Positions 19,784-29,045 of a stretch of DNA of 64,000 bases are shown piece by piece. Source of the DNA: Coralloluteibacterium thermophilum (lineage in GTDB: Bacteria > Pseudomonadota > Gammaproteobacteria > Xanthomonadales > Xanthomonadaceae); contig NZ_JBHSGG010000043.1 in the NCBI RefSeq assembly GCF_042654365.1, forward strand, positions 1 through 64,000, written 5' to 3'. Under the pieces are notes generated by a model that did no database searches, had not been told where the DNA came from, and saw only the letters and a program-made list of their open reading frames with translations. Each line of letters begins with the position of its first letter. Position 1 is the first letter of the stretch. Position numbers and translations under genes: made by a program.

Positions 19784-21787
19784 ATGACGACGCCTTCCCG
19801 CCGCGACCTCGCCAACGCCATCCGTTTTCTCGCCGCCGATGCGGTCGAGGCCGCCAAGTCCGGCCACCCCGGCATGCCCATGGGCATGGCCGACATTGCC
19901 GAAGTGCTCTGGAACGACTACCTGAGCCACAGCCCGAAGAACCCGAAGTGGTTCAACCGGGACCGCTTCGTGCTGTCCAACGGGCACGGCTCGATGCTGC
20001 AGTACGCCCTGCTGCACCTGTCCGGCTACGACCTGCCGATCGAGGAACTGAAGAACTTCCGCCAGATGCACTCGCTGACGGCGGGGCATCCCGAGGCGAA
20101 CCACACGCCGGGCGTGGAGACCACCACGGGCCCGCTCGGGCAGGGCTTCGCGAACGCGGTCGGCTTCGCGCTCGCCGAGAAGCTGCTGGCGCAGCGCTTC
20201 AATCGCCCCGAGTTCGAGATCGTGGACCACCGCACCTGGGTGTTCATGGGCGACGGCTGCCTGATGGAGGGCATCTCGCACGAGGCCGCCTCGCTGGCCG
20301 GCACCTGGAAGCTCGGCAAGCTCGTCGCGTTCTGGGACGACAACGGCATCTCCATCGACGGCAAGGTCGAGGGCTGGTTCACCGACGACACCGCCGCGCG
20401 CTTCGAGGCCTACGGCTGGCAGGTCGTGCGCGGCGTGGACGGCCACGACCCCGACAGCATCAAGGCGGCCATCGACGCCGCGCTGGCCTCGGCCGACAGG
20501 CCGACCCTGATCTGCTGCCGCACCACGATCGGCTTCGGTTCGCCGAACAAGGCCGGCAAGGAGTCCAGCCACGGCGCGCCGCTGGGCAAGGACGAGATCG
20601 TCGCCATGCGCGCCGAGCTGGGCTGGCCGCATCCCGCCTTCGAGATCCCCGAGGCGATCCGGGACGGCTGGCGCGCCGTCAATGCCGGCACCGTGCGCGA
20701 GGACGCCTGGAACCGCCTGTTCGACGCCTACGCGCGCCAGTTCCCGGAGCAGGCCGCCGAGCTCACCCGCCGCTCGCACGGCGAACTGCCCGAGGGCTTC
20801 GCCGCCGCGGCCGACGCCTACATCGCCAAGGTGGCCGCCGACGGCCAGACCATCGCCTCGCGCAAGGCCTCGCAGCTGGCCATCGAGGCCTTCGCGCCGC
20901 TGCTGCCGGAGCTCGTCGGCGGCTCGGCCGACCTCGCGCACTCCAACCTCACCCTGTGGAAGGCCAGCACCTCGGTCGCCAGCAGCGACCCGGACGCCAA
21001 CTACGTGTTCTACGGCGTGCGCGAGTTCGCGATGACCGCGATCTCCAACGGCCTGGCGCTGCACGGCGGCTTCCTCCCGTTCGACGCCACCTTCCTGGTG
21101 TTCTCGGACTACGCGCGCAACGCGGTGCGCATGAGCGCGCTGATCCCGGCGCACACCATCCACGTCTACACCCACGACTCCATCGGCCTGGGCGAGGACG
21201 GCCCGACGCACCAGCCGGTCGAGCATCTGGCCAGCCTGCGCTACATCCCCAACAACGACGTCTGGCGTCCCTGCGACGCGGTCGAGTCGGCGGTGGCCTG
21301 GCGTGCGGCCATCGAGCGCCGCGAGGGTCCGAGCTGCCTGGTGTTCTCGCGCCAGAACCTGCAGCACCAGGCGCGCACAGCGCAGCAGCTCGCCGACATC
21401 GCGCGCGGCGGCTACGTGCTGAGCGATCCGCCGGAGGCCACCTTCGACCTGATCCTGATCGCCACCGGCTCCGAGGTGGAGCTGGCCATGCAGGCGGCGC
21501 GCACGCTGGAGCAGCAGGGCACCAAGGTGCGCGTGGTGTCGATGCCCTCGACCGACGTGTTCGACCGCCAGCCGCCGGAGTGGCGCGAGGGCGTGCTGCC
21601 CTCGTGGTGCCGCCGCCGCATCGCCATCGAGGCCGGCACCGCGGACTTCTGGCGCAAGTACGTGGGCCTCGACGGTGCCGTGATCGGCATGGACAGCTTC
21701 GGCGCCTCGGCGCCGGCCGACACGCTGTTCGCGCACTTCGGCTTCACCGTCGAACGCGTGGTGGAAGCGGCGCGCGCGCTCGGCTGA
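19784..21787 (+). CDS. tkt: Transketolase
   Basis: Transketolase moves two-carbon units between sugar phosphates in the pentose phosphate pathway, using thiamine diphosphate. The 667 residues show SGHPGMPMGMA near the start, the thiamine-binding GDGCLMEGISHEAASLAG, the pyrimidine domain with GVREFAMTAISNG and THDSIGLGEDGPTHQPVEHLASLR, and the C-terminal domain. The ATG at 19784 fits the family N-terminus (SRRDLANAIRFLAADAVE). Weak Shine-Dalgarno (CGGAA). It lies on the same strand as GAPDH, pgk and pyk further right but is separated by minus-strand genes. Confidence 0.96.
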   Translation: MTTPSRRDLANAIRFLAADAVEAAKSGHPGMPMGMADIAEVLWNDYLSHSPKNPKWFNRDRFVLSNGHGSMLQYALLHLSGYDLPIEELKNFRQMHSLTAGHPEANHTPGVETTTGPLGQGFANAVGFALAEKLLAQRFNRPEFEIVDHRTWVFMGDGCLMEGISHEAASLAGTWKLGKLVAFWDDNGISIDGKVEGWFTDDTAARFEAYGWQVVRGVDGHDPDSIKAAIDAALASADRPTLICCRTTIGFGSPNKAGKESSHGAPLGKDEIVAMRAELGWPHPAFEIPEAIRDGWRAVNAGTVREDAWNRLFDAYARQFPEQAAELTRRSHGELPEGFAAAADAYIAKVAADGQTIASRKASQLAIEAFAPLLPELVGGSADLAHSNLTLWKASTSVASSDPDANYVFYGVREFAMTAISNGLALHGGFLPFDATFLVFSDYARNAVRMSALIPAHTIHVYTHDSIGLGEDGPTHQPVEHLASLRYIPNNDVWRPCDAVESAVAWRAAIERREGPSCLVFSRQNLQHQARTAQQLADIARGGYVLSDPPEATFDLILIATGSEVELAMQAARTLEQQGTKVRVVSMPSTDVFDRQPPEWREGVLPSWCRRRIAIEAGTADFWRKYVGLDGAVIGMDSFGASAPADTLFAHFGFTVERVVEAARALG

Positions 21788-21810
21788 GGCCCTGGGCGAG
21801 GCGCGAGTGG

Positions 21811-21846
21811 CAGGCGTGAGGAACGAGGGTGTTCCTCGCCCTGCCG
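21811..21846. terminator. Bidirectional terminator hairpin between tkt and the convergent gene
   Basis: GGCAGG...GAGGAAC, a GAGGGT loop, then GTTCCTC...CCTGCC form a 13-bp stem with a small internal mismatch. It sits between the convergent stop codons of tkt and the acetyl-CoA hydrolase family gene. Confidence 0.6.
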
Positions 21847-21856
21847 TTGCTCCTCT

Positions 21857-23800
21857 TCACTCGTTTCCCGAGACGGCCTCCAGCGCCAGGGCCACGAGGC
21901 TGGCGTCGAGGCGCTCGCGCAGGCCGGCGGGCCGCTCCAGCCCCATCCGGGCCATCGCCTCGGCATCGTCGCTGGCCGGACCGCGGCGCCAGGCGCGCCA
22001 GGCCGTGCGCAGTCGGTCGCTGCGGCCGGCGGTGCGCGCGCGCAGCCAGGCGAGGGCCCTGAGCAGGCGCTGCTCGACGGGCGTGAAGTCGCTGCCGACG
22101 GGGTAGTCCGGCAACAGCCCGGCATCGCGGAACGGCCGCAGCCGCGCCGCCAGCCGCTCGGGCGTGTTGCCGCGGATGTCCGGCAGGCGCGCCCGCGCAC
22201 GCAGCTTGCGCGCCTTTCGGGCCTCCGCGACCAGGGCCTCGCCGAAGCGCGCGTCGGCGATGGCCAGCATGGCCTCGACGCAGTCCGCGTCCCGCGCGCC
22301 GCGCAGGTCGGCGATGCCGTACTCGGTCACCGCGATGTCGCGCAGGTGGCGCGGGATGGTGGTGTGGCCGTAGTTCCAGCGCACGCTGGACTCGGTGCGC
22401 CCGCCCGAGGTGCGGGTGGCACGGAACATCAGCACGGAACGGGCATCCTCGAGCGCGTGCGCCATGGCCACGAAGTTGTACTGGCCGCCCACGCCCGACA
22501 CCACGCGGCCGTCCTCCAGCGCGTCGGAGGTCGCCGCGCCGAGGGCGGTCATCAGCATGCAGGTGTTGAAGAAGCGCGCGTGCACCCGCTGCTCGCGTTC
22601 CAGCGCCTCGTCGCCGTAGAGCTGGTTGATCTCGGTGACCCGCGTCATCCGCAGGCCGCTGCATTCGCGCTCGCCGCACCGGCGCAGCCAGTCGTAGAGG
22701 TCGCGGGAACCGAGGTAGAACGCGCCGTCGAGCCAGCGGCCCTCGCGCTCCAGCAGCAGGCGGTCCTCGTGGTTGGCTTCGCCGCGGTTGATGCGGCGCA
22801 TGACGCGGATGTCGTCGACCACGCGGCGGCGGAGCACGCCGGCCTCCGCGAGCACACGGAAGCCGTCGTTGACCATCTCGCTGGCGCCGAACAGCCCCTG
22901 CTCGAAGGGATCGACGCCGCCGATGCCGCGCACCAGGGCCGAGTCCGCCAGGCCCGGCGCCAGCGCTTCGAGCACGGCGCGGTAGTCGGCGTTGCGGGTG
23001 TGCCGGAGCACCAGGGCGTGTGCCAGCGCGTCGGCCAGCGCGCCGATGCCGATCTGCAGCGTGCCGCCGTCGCGGACCAGGGTGCTGGCGTAGAGCCCGA
23101 TGGCGTAGTCGGTGTCGGAGACCGGCTGGCGCGGCAGGGCGAACAGCGGCGGCGCGGGGTCCGGCAGGGCGAGCACCAGGTCGAAGAAGTCCGCGTCGAC
23201 GGCGCACGGGCCGTCGATCCACGGCAGCCCGGGATCGATCTCCGCGACCATCAGCGGCCGCGCACCTCCGCGTGCGGCGATGGCGTCGAGGAGATCGAAG
23301 GTGAGGTCGGGATTGCAGCTCAGCGACAGCCGCGTGCCGCCGGGTTCGCGCGCGACCTTCTGCACGACCACGTTCGGCGCGCGTGCGGCCACGTCGCGGG
23401 CAACGTGGGTGTAGTTGAGGCTGGCGTACTCGCTCTGCGCCTGGGTCGAGCCGAGCAGCCCGCCGGACTGCATGTAGAACTCCTCGACCTCCACGTTCGC
23501 GGGCAGGGCGTCGCGGGCGCGGTCGCGGACGTAGTCGAGCGCCGGGAAGTCCTCGCCGAAGTGGCGCGCGAGGAAGGGCCGCAGGAAGCGCCCCTCCAGC
23601 CCCGGCCCGGGCGCCGGCGGGCCCAGCGACAGCGCGGTCATGATGTGCAGTCCCAGCGTGGCGTCGTCGCGGGCGCGCGCGTAGAGCGCGTTCAGCAGGC
23701 GGTGCGGCTTGCCGAGGCCGAGCGGGGTGGCCAGCACCACCCGCTGCCCCGCGTGGGCGTAGATGCGGGCGACGGCATCGTCCAGCGTGTCCGGCTGCAT
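21857..23800 (-). CDS. Acetyl-CoA hydrolase/CoA-transferase family protein
   Basis: The 647-residue protein belongs to the family that hydrolyses acyl-CoA or moves CoA between acids. Recognisable parts are LQIGIGALADALAHAL in the middle, the NTCMLMTALGAATSDAL block and the GVGGQYNFVAMAHAL motif of the C-terminal CoA-transferase domain, with a nearby HATTIPRHL-like segment (YGHTTIPRHLRDIAVTEYGIADLRG). It is about 150 residues longer than classical acetate CoA-transferases, with an extra C-terminal Arg-rich tail. A strong GGAGGA site lies 5 nt before the ATG. The substrate cannot be read from the sequence. Confidence 0.85.
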   Translation of the reverse strand: MQPDTLDDAVARIYAHAGQRVVLATPLGLGKPHRLLNALYARARDDATLGLHIMTALSLGPPAPGPGLEGRFLRPFLARHFGEDFPALDYVRDRARDALPANVEVEEFYMQSGGLLGSTQAQSEYASLNYTHVARDVAARAPNVVVQKVAREPGGTRLSLSCNPDLTFDLLDAIAARGGARPLMVAEIDPGLPWIDGPCAVDADFFDLVLALPDPAPPLFALPRQPVSDTDYAIGLYASTLVRDGGTLQIGIGALADALAHALVLRHTRNADYRAVLEALAPGLADSALVRGIGGVDPFEQGLFGASEMVNDGFRVLAEAGVLRRRVVDDIRVMRRINRGEANHEDRLLLEREGRWLDGAFYLGSRDLYDWLRRCGERECSGLRMTRVTEINQLYGDEALEREQRVHARFFNTCMLMTALGAATSDALEDGRVVSGVGGQYNFVAMAHALEDARSVLMFRATRTSGGRTESSVRWNYGHTTIPRHLRDIAVTEYGIADLRGARDADCVEAMLAIADARFGEALVAEARKARKLRARARLPDIRGNTPERLAARLRPFRDAGLLPDYPVGSDFTPVEQRLLRALAWLRARTAGRSDRLRTAWRAWRRGPASDDAEAMARMGLERPAGLRERLDASLVALALEAVSGNE

Positions 23801-23910
23801 CGGTTCCTCCCTGGCGAAGTGCGGCCAGTATCGCAGGAGGCCGTCAAGGCGCCGCCAGCTCCCCGCGCCGGCACCCCCGGCCGCTTCGCGATCGAAGGCG
23901 CGCGTCCCCG

Positions 23911-24543
23911 CTAGTCGAGGATGAAGACCGCGTCGGTGAGCTGCCGGATCTCGTCCGCCGCGTGGCTCACGTAGACCAGTGGGATGCGTGTCTCGTCGCG
24001 CACCCGCCGCAGGTAGGGCAGGAGTTCGGCGCGGCGCGCGGCATCGAGCGCCGAGAGCGGTTCGTCGAAGAGCAGCACCTGCGGCTGCGAGAGCAGGGCG
24101 CGCCCGATGGCGACGCGCTGCGCCTCGCCGCCCGACAGGCCCGCCGGCCGTCGTCGCAGGAGCGCTTCGATGCCCAGCAGCGCCACCACCTCGTCCAGTC
24201 GCGCCGCCGGCGCCGTGCCGGCCTCGCCGCGCCGCCGGCGCGCGCCGTAGAGCAGGTTGGCGCGCACGTCGCGGTGCGGGAACAGGCGCGCGTCCTGGAA
24301 CACGTAGCCGATGCGCCGGCGGTGCACGGGCAGGTCGATCCCGGCCGCGGCATCGAACAGGCGCGCCCCGCCGATGCGGATGTGCCCGTCGCGCGGGCGC
24401 AGCAGGCCGGCGATGGCGTACAGCAGCGAGGTCTTGCCGGCGCCGGAATGTCCGGACAGCGCGATCACCCGCGCCTCGCTGCGGATGCGCACGCGGCGGC
24501 GCCAGTCGCCGCGCGCGAGGTCGACGTCGATGTCGATGCTCAC
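23911..24543 (-). CDS. modC: Molybdate ABC transporter ATPase ModC (short form without TOBE domain)
   Basis: ModC energises molybdate import. The 210 residues carry Walker A GHSGAGKTSLL, a Q-loop (FQDARLFPH), the signature LSGGEAQRVAIGRAL, Walker B LLFDEPLSALD and an H-loop His (VYVSHAADEIRQL). The protein then stops, whereas E. coli ModC is about 350 residues with a molybdate-binding TOBE domain at its end. The GTG start overlaps the modB stop by 4 nt, fixing the order modA-modB-modC. I see no frameshift that would restore a TOBE domain in the 110 bp before the next gene. Confidence 0.88.
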   Translation of the reverse strand: MSIDIDVDLARGDWRRRVRIRSEARVIALSGHSGAGKTSLLYAIAGLLRPRDGHIRIGGARLFDAAAGIDLPVHRRRIGYVFQDARLFPHRDVRANLLYGARRRRGEAGTAPAARLDEVVALLGIEALLRRRPAGLSGGEAQRVAIGRALLSQPQVLLFDEPLSALDAARRAELLPYLRRVRDETRIPLVYVSHAADEIRQLTDAVFILD

Positions 24544-25226
24544 GTCGCCCTCCGCTGCCGGCGCAGCAGCCATTCCGACGCCAGCACCGCGGCGAAGGCG
24601 AGCACGGTCGCCACCAGCGCCAGCCGCCACAGCCGCGCCTCGCCGCCGGGCACCTGCATCAGCCCGTAGATCGCGAGCGAGAGCGTCTCGGTCTCGCCCG
24701 GGATGGCCGACACGAAGGTGATGGTGGCGCCGAACTCGCCCAGCGCCTTGGCGAAGGCGATCACCAGACCGGCGACGATGCCCGGCCAGGCCAGCGGCAG
24801 GGTGGTGTCGAGGAACACCCGCCACGGCGGCGCGCCGAGGGTGGCCGCGGCCTGTTCGATGCGCGGATCGACGTTCTCGATGGCGAGGCGGATCGAGCGC
24901 ACCATCAGCGGGAAGGCCATCACCGCGCAGGCGAGCGCGGCGCCGGTCCAGCGGAACGCGAAGACCAGGCCGAAGTGCGCGTCGAGAAAGGCGCCGATCG
25001 GGCCCTGGGTGCCGAACAGCACCAGCAGCACGTAGCCGGTCACCACCGGCGGCAGCACCAGCGGCAGGTGGACCAGGGCGTCGAGCAGGATCTTGCCGCG
25101 GAAGCGCACGCGCGCGAGCAGCCAGGCGACCGCGATCGCGAAGGGCAGGCTGCACAGCGCAGCCACGGCCGCCACGCGCAGGCTGAGCGCGATGGCGGCG
25201 AGTTCGGCGTCGGTGAGGCCCAGCAT
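24540..25226 (-). CDS. modB: Molybdate ABC transporter permease ModB
   Basis: ModB is the membrane channel of the molybdate importer. The 228 residues contain about five or six membrane helices and the cytoplasmic EAA loop (IEQAAATLGAPPWRVFLDTTLPLAWPGIVAG) that docks onto ModC. The segment AKALGEFGATITFVSAIPGETETLSLAIY is characteristic of ModB. The ATG starts 18 nt after the modA stop, and its stop overlaps modC. The three genes form one operon. Confidence 0.93.
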   Translation of the reverse strand: MLGLTDAELAAIALSLRVAAVAALCSLPFAIAVAWLLARVRFRGKILLDALVHLPLVLPPVVTGYVLLVLFGTQGPIGAFLDAHFGLVFAFRWTGAALACAVMAFPLMVRSIRLAIENVDPRIEQAAATLGAPPWRVFLDTTLPLAWPGIVAGLVIAFAKALGEFGATITFVSAIPGETETLSLAIYGLMQVPGGEARLWRLALVATVLAFAAVLASEWLLRRQRRAT

Positions 25227-25244
25227 GCGGACGGCGCGGTCGGG

Positions 25245-26027
25245 TCAGCGCAGGACGAAGCCGTGGCGCGCGAACACGGCGGCGGCACCGGGTGCGGCGA
25301 ACCAGTCGAGCAGGGCCCGGGCCTGCGGATGGGCGCCGCGGCGCGCGACGGCGGCGGCCGGATAGACGATGGGCGCGTGGCTGCCCGCAGGGAAGCCGGC
25401 GACCACCCGCACCCGCGGCTCGGCCTGGGCGTCGCTGGCGTAGACCACGCCCAGCGGCGCTTCGCCGCGTGCGACCAGCATCAGCGCCTGGCGCACGTCC
25501 TCGGCCTCGACCACCCGCGGCGCGGCGCTCTCCCACAGCCCGAGGTGGGCGAGCGCGTCGCGGCCGTACTTGCCCGCGGGCACCGTGGCGACCCGCGCCA
25601 TCGCGAGCCGGCCGTCGTCGAGCGCCGCAGCGAAGGCCTGGGCGGAGGCGAGGGGATCGCCGCCGGTGGCGGCGGTGCGCGGCGCGATCAGCACCAGCGT
25701 GTTGCCGAGCAGGTCGCGGCGGCTGCCCGCGACCAGGTGGCCGCCGCGTTCGAGGCTGTCCATCCACTCGACGTCGGCGGACAGGAACAGGTCCGCCGGG
25801 GCGCCGCGTTCGACCTGGCGGGCGAGGGTAGAGGAGCCGGCATAGGAAATGCGGACGGGAGCGCCGCCTGCGGCACGCCAGCCGGCGACCACCTCGTCGA
25901 GCGCACCGCGCAGGCTGGCCGCGGCGAAGACCGTCACCGGACCGTCCGCGGCGCGGCCCACGGCCGGCAGGGCGAGCGCGAGGGCGAGCAGGGCGATGCC
26001 GGAGAGCAGGCGGCGGAACGTGCACAT
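25245..26027 (-). CDS. modA: Molybdate-binding periplasmic protein ModA
   Basis: ModA captures molybdate or tungstate in the periplasm. From the chosen ATG it is 260 residues with a signal peptide (CTFRRLLSGIALLALALALPAVGRA, cleavage before ADG). The mature part starts VTVFAAASLRGALDEV, then has ISYAGSSTLARQVERGAPADLFLSAD and LVLIAPR, all standard ModA blocks including the Ser residues that bind the oxyanion. An ATG at 26075 would add 16 residues before the signal peptide and is unlikely. No ModE-type operator was recognised. Confidence 0.92.
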   Translation of the reverse strand: MCTFRRLLSGIALLALALALPAVGRAADGPVTVFAAASLRGALDEVVAGWRAAGGAPVRISYAGSSTLARQVERGAPADLFLSADVEWMDSLERGGHLVAGSRRDLLGNTLVLIAPRTAATGGDPLASAQAFAAALDDGRLAMARVATVPAGKYGRDALAHLGLWESAAPRVVEAEDVRQALMLVARGEAPLGVVYASDAQAEPRVRVVAGFPAGSHAPIVYPAAAVARRGAHPQARALLDWFAAPGAAAVFARHGFVLR

Positions 26028-26111
26028 GGCGGGAGCTGCGCGGCGAGCGGAAGGGCAAGGATAGCCGCAGCGCACGCGCCCGCCGCCGGGACGGCGTGGC
26101 CCTCCGGTCCC

Positions 26112-26276
26112 TCAGCCGAAGGCCTGGAGCAGCCGGGCGGCGCCCGCCACCACCGCGCAGAACAGGCCGATGCCGGCGAGGACCGTGCCGGTATCGCGCC
26201 CGCGCAGGCCCACGCCGATCACGATCAGGACCAGCCCGATGGCGATGGCGCCGTGGAGCAGGCTTGCGAGGCTCAT
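26112..26276 (-). CDS. Small membrane protein, 54 residues
   Basis: A short gene on the minus strand encodes MSLASLLHGAIAIGLVLIVI and continues to ...ARLLQAFG. It is almost entirely two hydrophobic helices separated by a GLRGRDTG turn. GGGAGA lies 6 nt before the ATG, which supports real translation. It is between ompW and modA on the same strand. I do not recognise the family; its reading frame is clean and no larger frame overlaps it convincingly. Confidence 0.6.
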   Translation of the reverse strand: MSLASLLHGAIAIGLVLIVIGVGLRGRDTGTVLAGIGLFCAVVAGAARLLQAFG

Positions 26277-26343
26277 GGGATGTCTCCCGCGTGGACGGCC
26301 GGAGCGGCGGGAACGAGGCCGCCGCCCCGGCCGGGGTGGTGGA

Positions 26344-26961
26344 TCAGAAGCGCCAGCCGAGCATCACGCTGTAGACCATCGGGTCGACGTCGACGGTTCC
26401 GACCTTGGTCCCGTCCACGCGCACGTCGGCGCCGATGTCGATCCAGCGCGCATCGGCCACCAGGTCGAGCGTGTCCGAGAGCCGGAACACCAGCCCGGCC
26501 TGCGCCGAGGCGCCCCAGGAATTGCCCAGCCGTACGTCGGCACCGGCGAGCGGACCGATGGCCTCCTCGTCGTAGGTCCAGGTGTAGTTGATGCCGGCCC
26601 CGAGGAAGGGGCTGACCCGCGCCGACGGCGCGAAGTGGTACTGCGCGGTCAGCGTCGGCGGCAGGTGCCTGAAGTTCACCGCGTCGGCGCCGTTGACGCG
26701 TGCGGTCTGGTGGAAGGGCGTCGCTGCGAGCAGTTCGATGGCCCAGTGCGGAGTGAGGCGGGCGGTGATCGCCAGGCCGAGCTGGGTCTCGTCGTCCACG
26801 CTGGCCGCGAGCGTGCCGCCGGCGAGGCGGCCGTTGTCGGACTTGGGCGAGACGTGGGTGGCGCCGGTGCGGACCGACCACTCGACGGCATGCGCGGGCG
26901 CGATGCAGCCGGCGGCGGCGAGGGCGACGACGATCAGGGCGGAAAGCGGAGTGCGGGACAT
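26344..26961 (-). CDS. ompW: OmpW-family outer membrane protein
   Basis: OmpW is an eight-stranded beta barrel with a narrow hydrophobic channel. The 205 residues have a signal peptide (cleavage after APAHA), the sequence VRTGATHVSPKSDNG near the start, PPTLTAQYHFAPSARVSPFLGAGINYTWTYDE in the middle, and a C-terminal MVYSVMLGWRF with the terminal aromatic residue needed for BAM-dependent insertion. GAGGA lies before the ATG. The small neighbour and the S1 nuclease are on the same strand. Confidence 0.92.
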   Translation of the reverse strand: MSRTPLSALIVVALAAAGCIAPAHAVEWSVRTGATHVSPKSDNGRLAGGTLAASVDDETQLGLAITARLTPHWAIELLAATPFHQTARVNGADAVNFRHLPPTLTAQYHFAPSARVSPFLGAGINYTWTYDEEAIGPLAGADVRLGNSWGASAQAGLVFRLSDTLDLVADARWIDIGADVRVDGTKVGTVDVDPMVYSVMLGWRF

Positions 26962-27046
26962 GGGGTCCTCGGGTCTTGTTCTTTGCGTCGTGTCATTCGA
27001 CGCGGAACAGACTGCGGGCCGGACCCCGCCGCCGCCTTGATCGCCG

Positions 27047-27919
27047 TCAATGCGGCGTGACGTCGCCTCTGCCCTCGGCGCTGCCGGCGAGCGCGGGTTC
27101 GAGCACGGCGGCGAGCCGGACCGCGGCGGCGCGCACCTGGGCTTCGGCGAGCGGGCGCAGGCGTTCCAGGTCGGCGTCGTTCATCCGGTGGCCGTCGGGG
27201 TAGAGCCCTTCGTCGCGGATCAGCGCGCAGGACTGCTCCGCCCAGGCCGCCGGCGTCGCCCGGGGCACGTCGGCCACGCCCTCGGCCGCCAGGGCGTCGG
27301 CGTACTCCGCCCAGCCCAGGCCGCGCGACAGCAGGACGTAGCGGTCCCAGACGGCGTGCAGGTTGGTGCCCTGGGTGCGCGTCTCGGCGTCGTAGAAGTA
27401 GCGCCCGTAGGCGTCCGGCCGCAGTTCGGTCCGCAGGCTGATCTGGTAGTCGTTGCCGCCGCGGTCGTCGCGGCGGCCGGCGTGCATCGGCTGGTGCACG
27501 TCGCCGACGAAGTGCACCACGAACTTCAGCGCCCTGGCGCGCTCCGCGTCCGGCTGCGTCCGGTCGGCCAGCAGTTCGGCCTGGCGCTCGATGGCCTCGA
27601 CGATGCAGTCGCCGCCGGGGCAGTCGCGTGCGGCATCGTAGCTGCAGTCGCCTTCGGGGAAGTTGATGTAGTGCCACGCGGCGGTGCGGCGACCTTCCTC
27701 GGGGTCGGTCGCGCGCAGCTGGTCGGCCCAGGCGGACACTCCGGCGAGCGTCGGCTCGCGCTCGCCCTCCAGCAGGCGGGCGACCTCGGCGTTGGCCTCG
27801 GGCGAGAGCTGGCGCTGGGCGAGCTCGGCGACCATGCGGTGGCCCTGTTCGCTCCATCCGTACGCGGGCGAGGTGAGGGCGGCGAGAAGAAACGCGGACA
27901 CAAGGGGAGTACGGCGCAC
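27047..27919 (-). CDS. S1/P1-type secreted nuclease
   Basis: The 290-residue protein is a zinc-dependent nuclease of the S1/P1 family, acting on single-stranded nucleic acids or phospholipid-like esters outside the cytoplasm. After a signal peptide ending PAYG the mature protein begins with Trp (WSEQGHRMVAELA), whose N-terminal amine and His bind zinc in this family. Further ligands are in WHYINFP, FVVHFVGDVHQPMHAG and GTNLHAVWD. The start is GTG with no clear Shine-Dalgarno; an ATG 10 nt upstream is out of frame. It is divergent from the GAPDH gene. Confidence 0.9.
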   Translation of the reverse strand: MRRTPLVSAFLLAALTSPAYGWSEQGHRMVAELAQRQLSPEANAEVARLLEGEREPTLAGVSAWADQLRATDPEEGRRTAAWHYINFPEGDCSYDAARDCPGGDCIVEAIERQAELLADRTQPDAERARALKFVVHFVGDVHQPMHAGRRDDRGGNDYQISLRTELRPDAYGRYFYDAETRTQGTNLHAVWDRYVLLSRGLGWAEYADALAAEGVADVPRATPAAWAEQSCALIRDEGLYPDGHRMNDADLERLRPLAEAQVRAAAVRLAAVLEPALAGSAEGRGDVTPH

Positions 27920-28014
27920 GGCAGATCATCGGCAGGTGTGGTGAACCGGATAAGATACGCGGTCTGCGCGGCCTCCGGGGCGGCGCGCCCCCAACCCAAG
28001 AGGAGTTCGAAGTC

Positions 28015-29025
28015 ATGGCGATCAAGGTGGCGATCAACGGGTACGGCCGCATCGGCCGCAACGTGCTGCGCGCGCTGTACGAGTCGGGCCGCACCGGCGA
28101 GATCCAGGTGGTGGCGGTGAACGACCTCGGCGACGCGGAGACCAACGCGCACCTGACCCGCTACGACACCGCGCACGGCAAGTTCCCGGGCGAGGTCGCC
28201 GTCGAGGGCGGCGACCTGATCGTCAACGGCGACCGCATCAAGGTCCTCGCCGAGCGCGATCCCTCCAAGCTGCCGTGGGGCGAACTGGGCGTGGACGTGG
28301 TGCTGGAGTGCACCGGCTTCTTCACCAGCAAGGAGAAGGCCAAGGCCCATCTTGCCGGCGGCGCGAAGAAGGTCGTCATCTCCGCGCCGGGCGGCAAGGA
28401 CGTGGACGCCACCGTGGTCTACGGCGTCAACCACGACACCCTCAAGGCCGAGCACACGGTCATCTCCAACGCCTCCTGCACGACCAACTGCCTGGCGCCG
28501 GTCGCCAAGGTGCTGCACGAGAAGATCGGCATCGTGCAGGGCCTGATGACGACGATCCACGCCTACACCAACGACCAGGTGCTGACCGACGTCTACCACT
28601 CCGACCTGCGCCGCGCGCGCTCGGCCACGCACTCGCAGATCCCCACCAAGACCGGCGCCGCCGCCGCGGTCGGCCTGGTCCTGCCGGAGCTCAACGGCAG
28701 GCTCGACGGCTTCGCGATGCGCGTGCCGACGATCAACGTCTCGGTGGTCGACCTCACCTTCACCGCGGCGCGCGAGACCAGCAAGGACGAGATCGACGCG
28801 GCCATCCGCGAGGCCGCCGAGGGGTCGCTCAAGGGCATCCTCGGCATCAACACCCAGCCGCTGGTCTCGGTCGACTTCAACCACGACCCGCGCAGCTCGA
28901 TCTACGACGCGACCCAGACGCGGGTGCTCGGCAACCTGGTGAAGATCCTCGCCTGGTACGACAACGAGTGGGGCTTCTCCAACCGCATGCTCGACACCAC
29001 CAAGGCGCTGATGGCGGCCAGGTAA
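28015..29025 (+). CDS. gap: Glyceraldehyde-3-phosphate dehydrogenase, type I
   Basis: GAPDH oxidises glyceraldehyde-3-phosphate to 1,3-bisphosphoglycerate. The 336 residues start with the NAD-binding VAINGYGRIGRNVLRA and hold the active site SNASCTTNCLAP (catalytic first Cys), HAYTNDQ and the phosphate-binding region. The residue after the first strand motif is Asn-Asp (VVAVNDLG), which fits NAD preference. AGAGGAG lies 9 nt upstream of the ATG. A TAAGAT box at 27951 could be its -10, but the -35 is poor. Two hairpins follow the stop. Here gap is separate from pgk by a short convergent gene. Confidence 0.96.
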   Translation: MAIKVAINGYGRIGRNVLRALYESGRTGEIQVVAVNDLGDAETNAHLTRYDTAHGKFPGEVAVEGGDLIVNGDRIKVLAERDPSKLPWGELGVDVVLECTGFFTSKEKAKAHLAGGAKKVVISAPGGKDVDATVVYGVNHDTLKAEHTVISNASCTTNCLAPVAKVLHEKIGIVQGLMTTIHAYTNDQVLTDVYHSDLRRARSATHSQIPTKTGAAAAVGLVLPELNGRLDGFAMRVPTINVSVVDLTFTAARETSKDEIDAAIREAAEGSLKGILGINTQPLVSVDFNHDPRSSIYDATQTRVLGNLVKILAWYDNEWGFSNRMLDTTKALMAAR

Positions 29026-29045
29026 GGCGCGCAGGCGCAGTCTGC

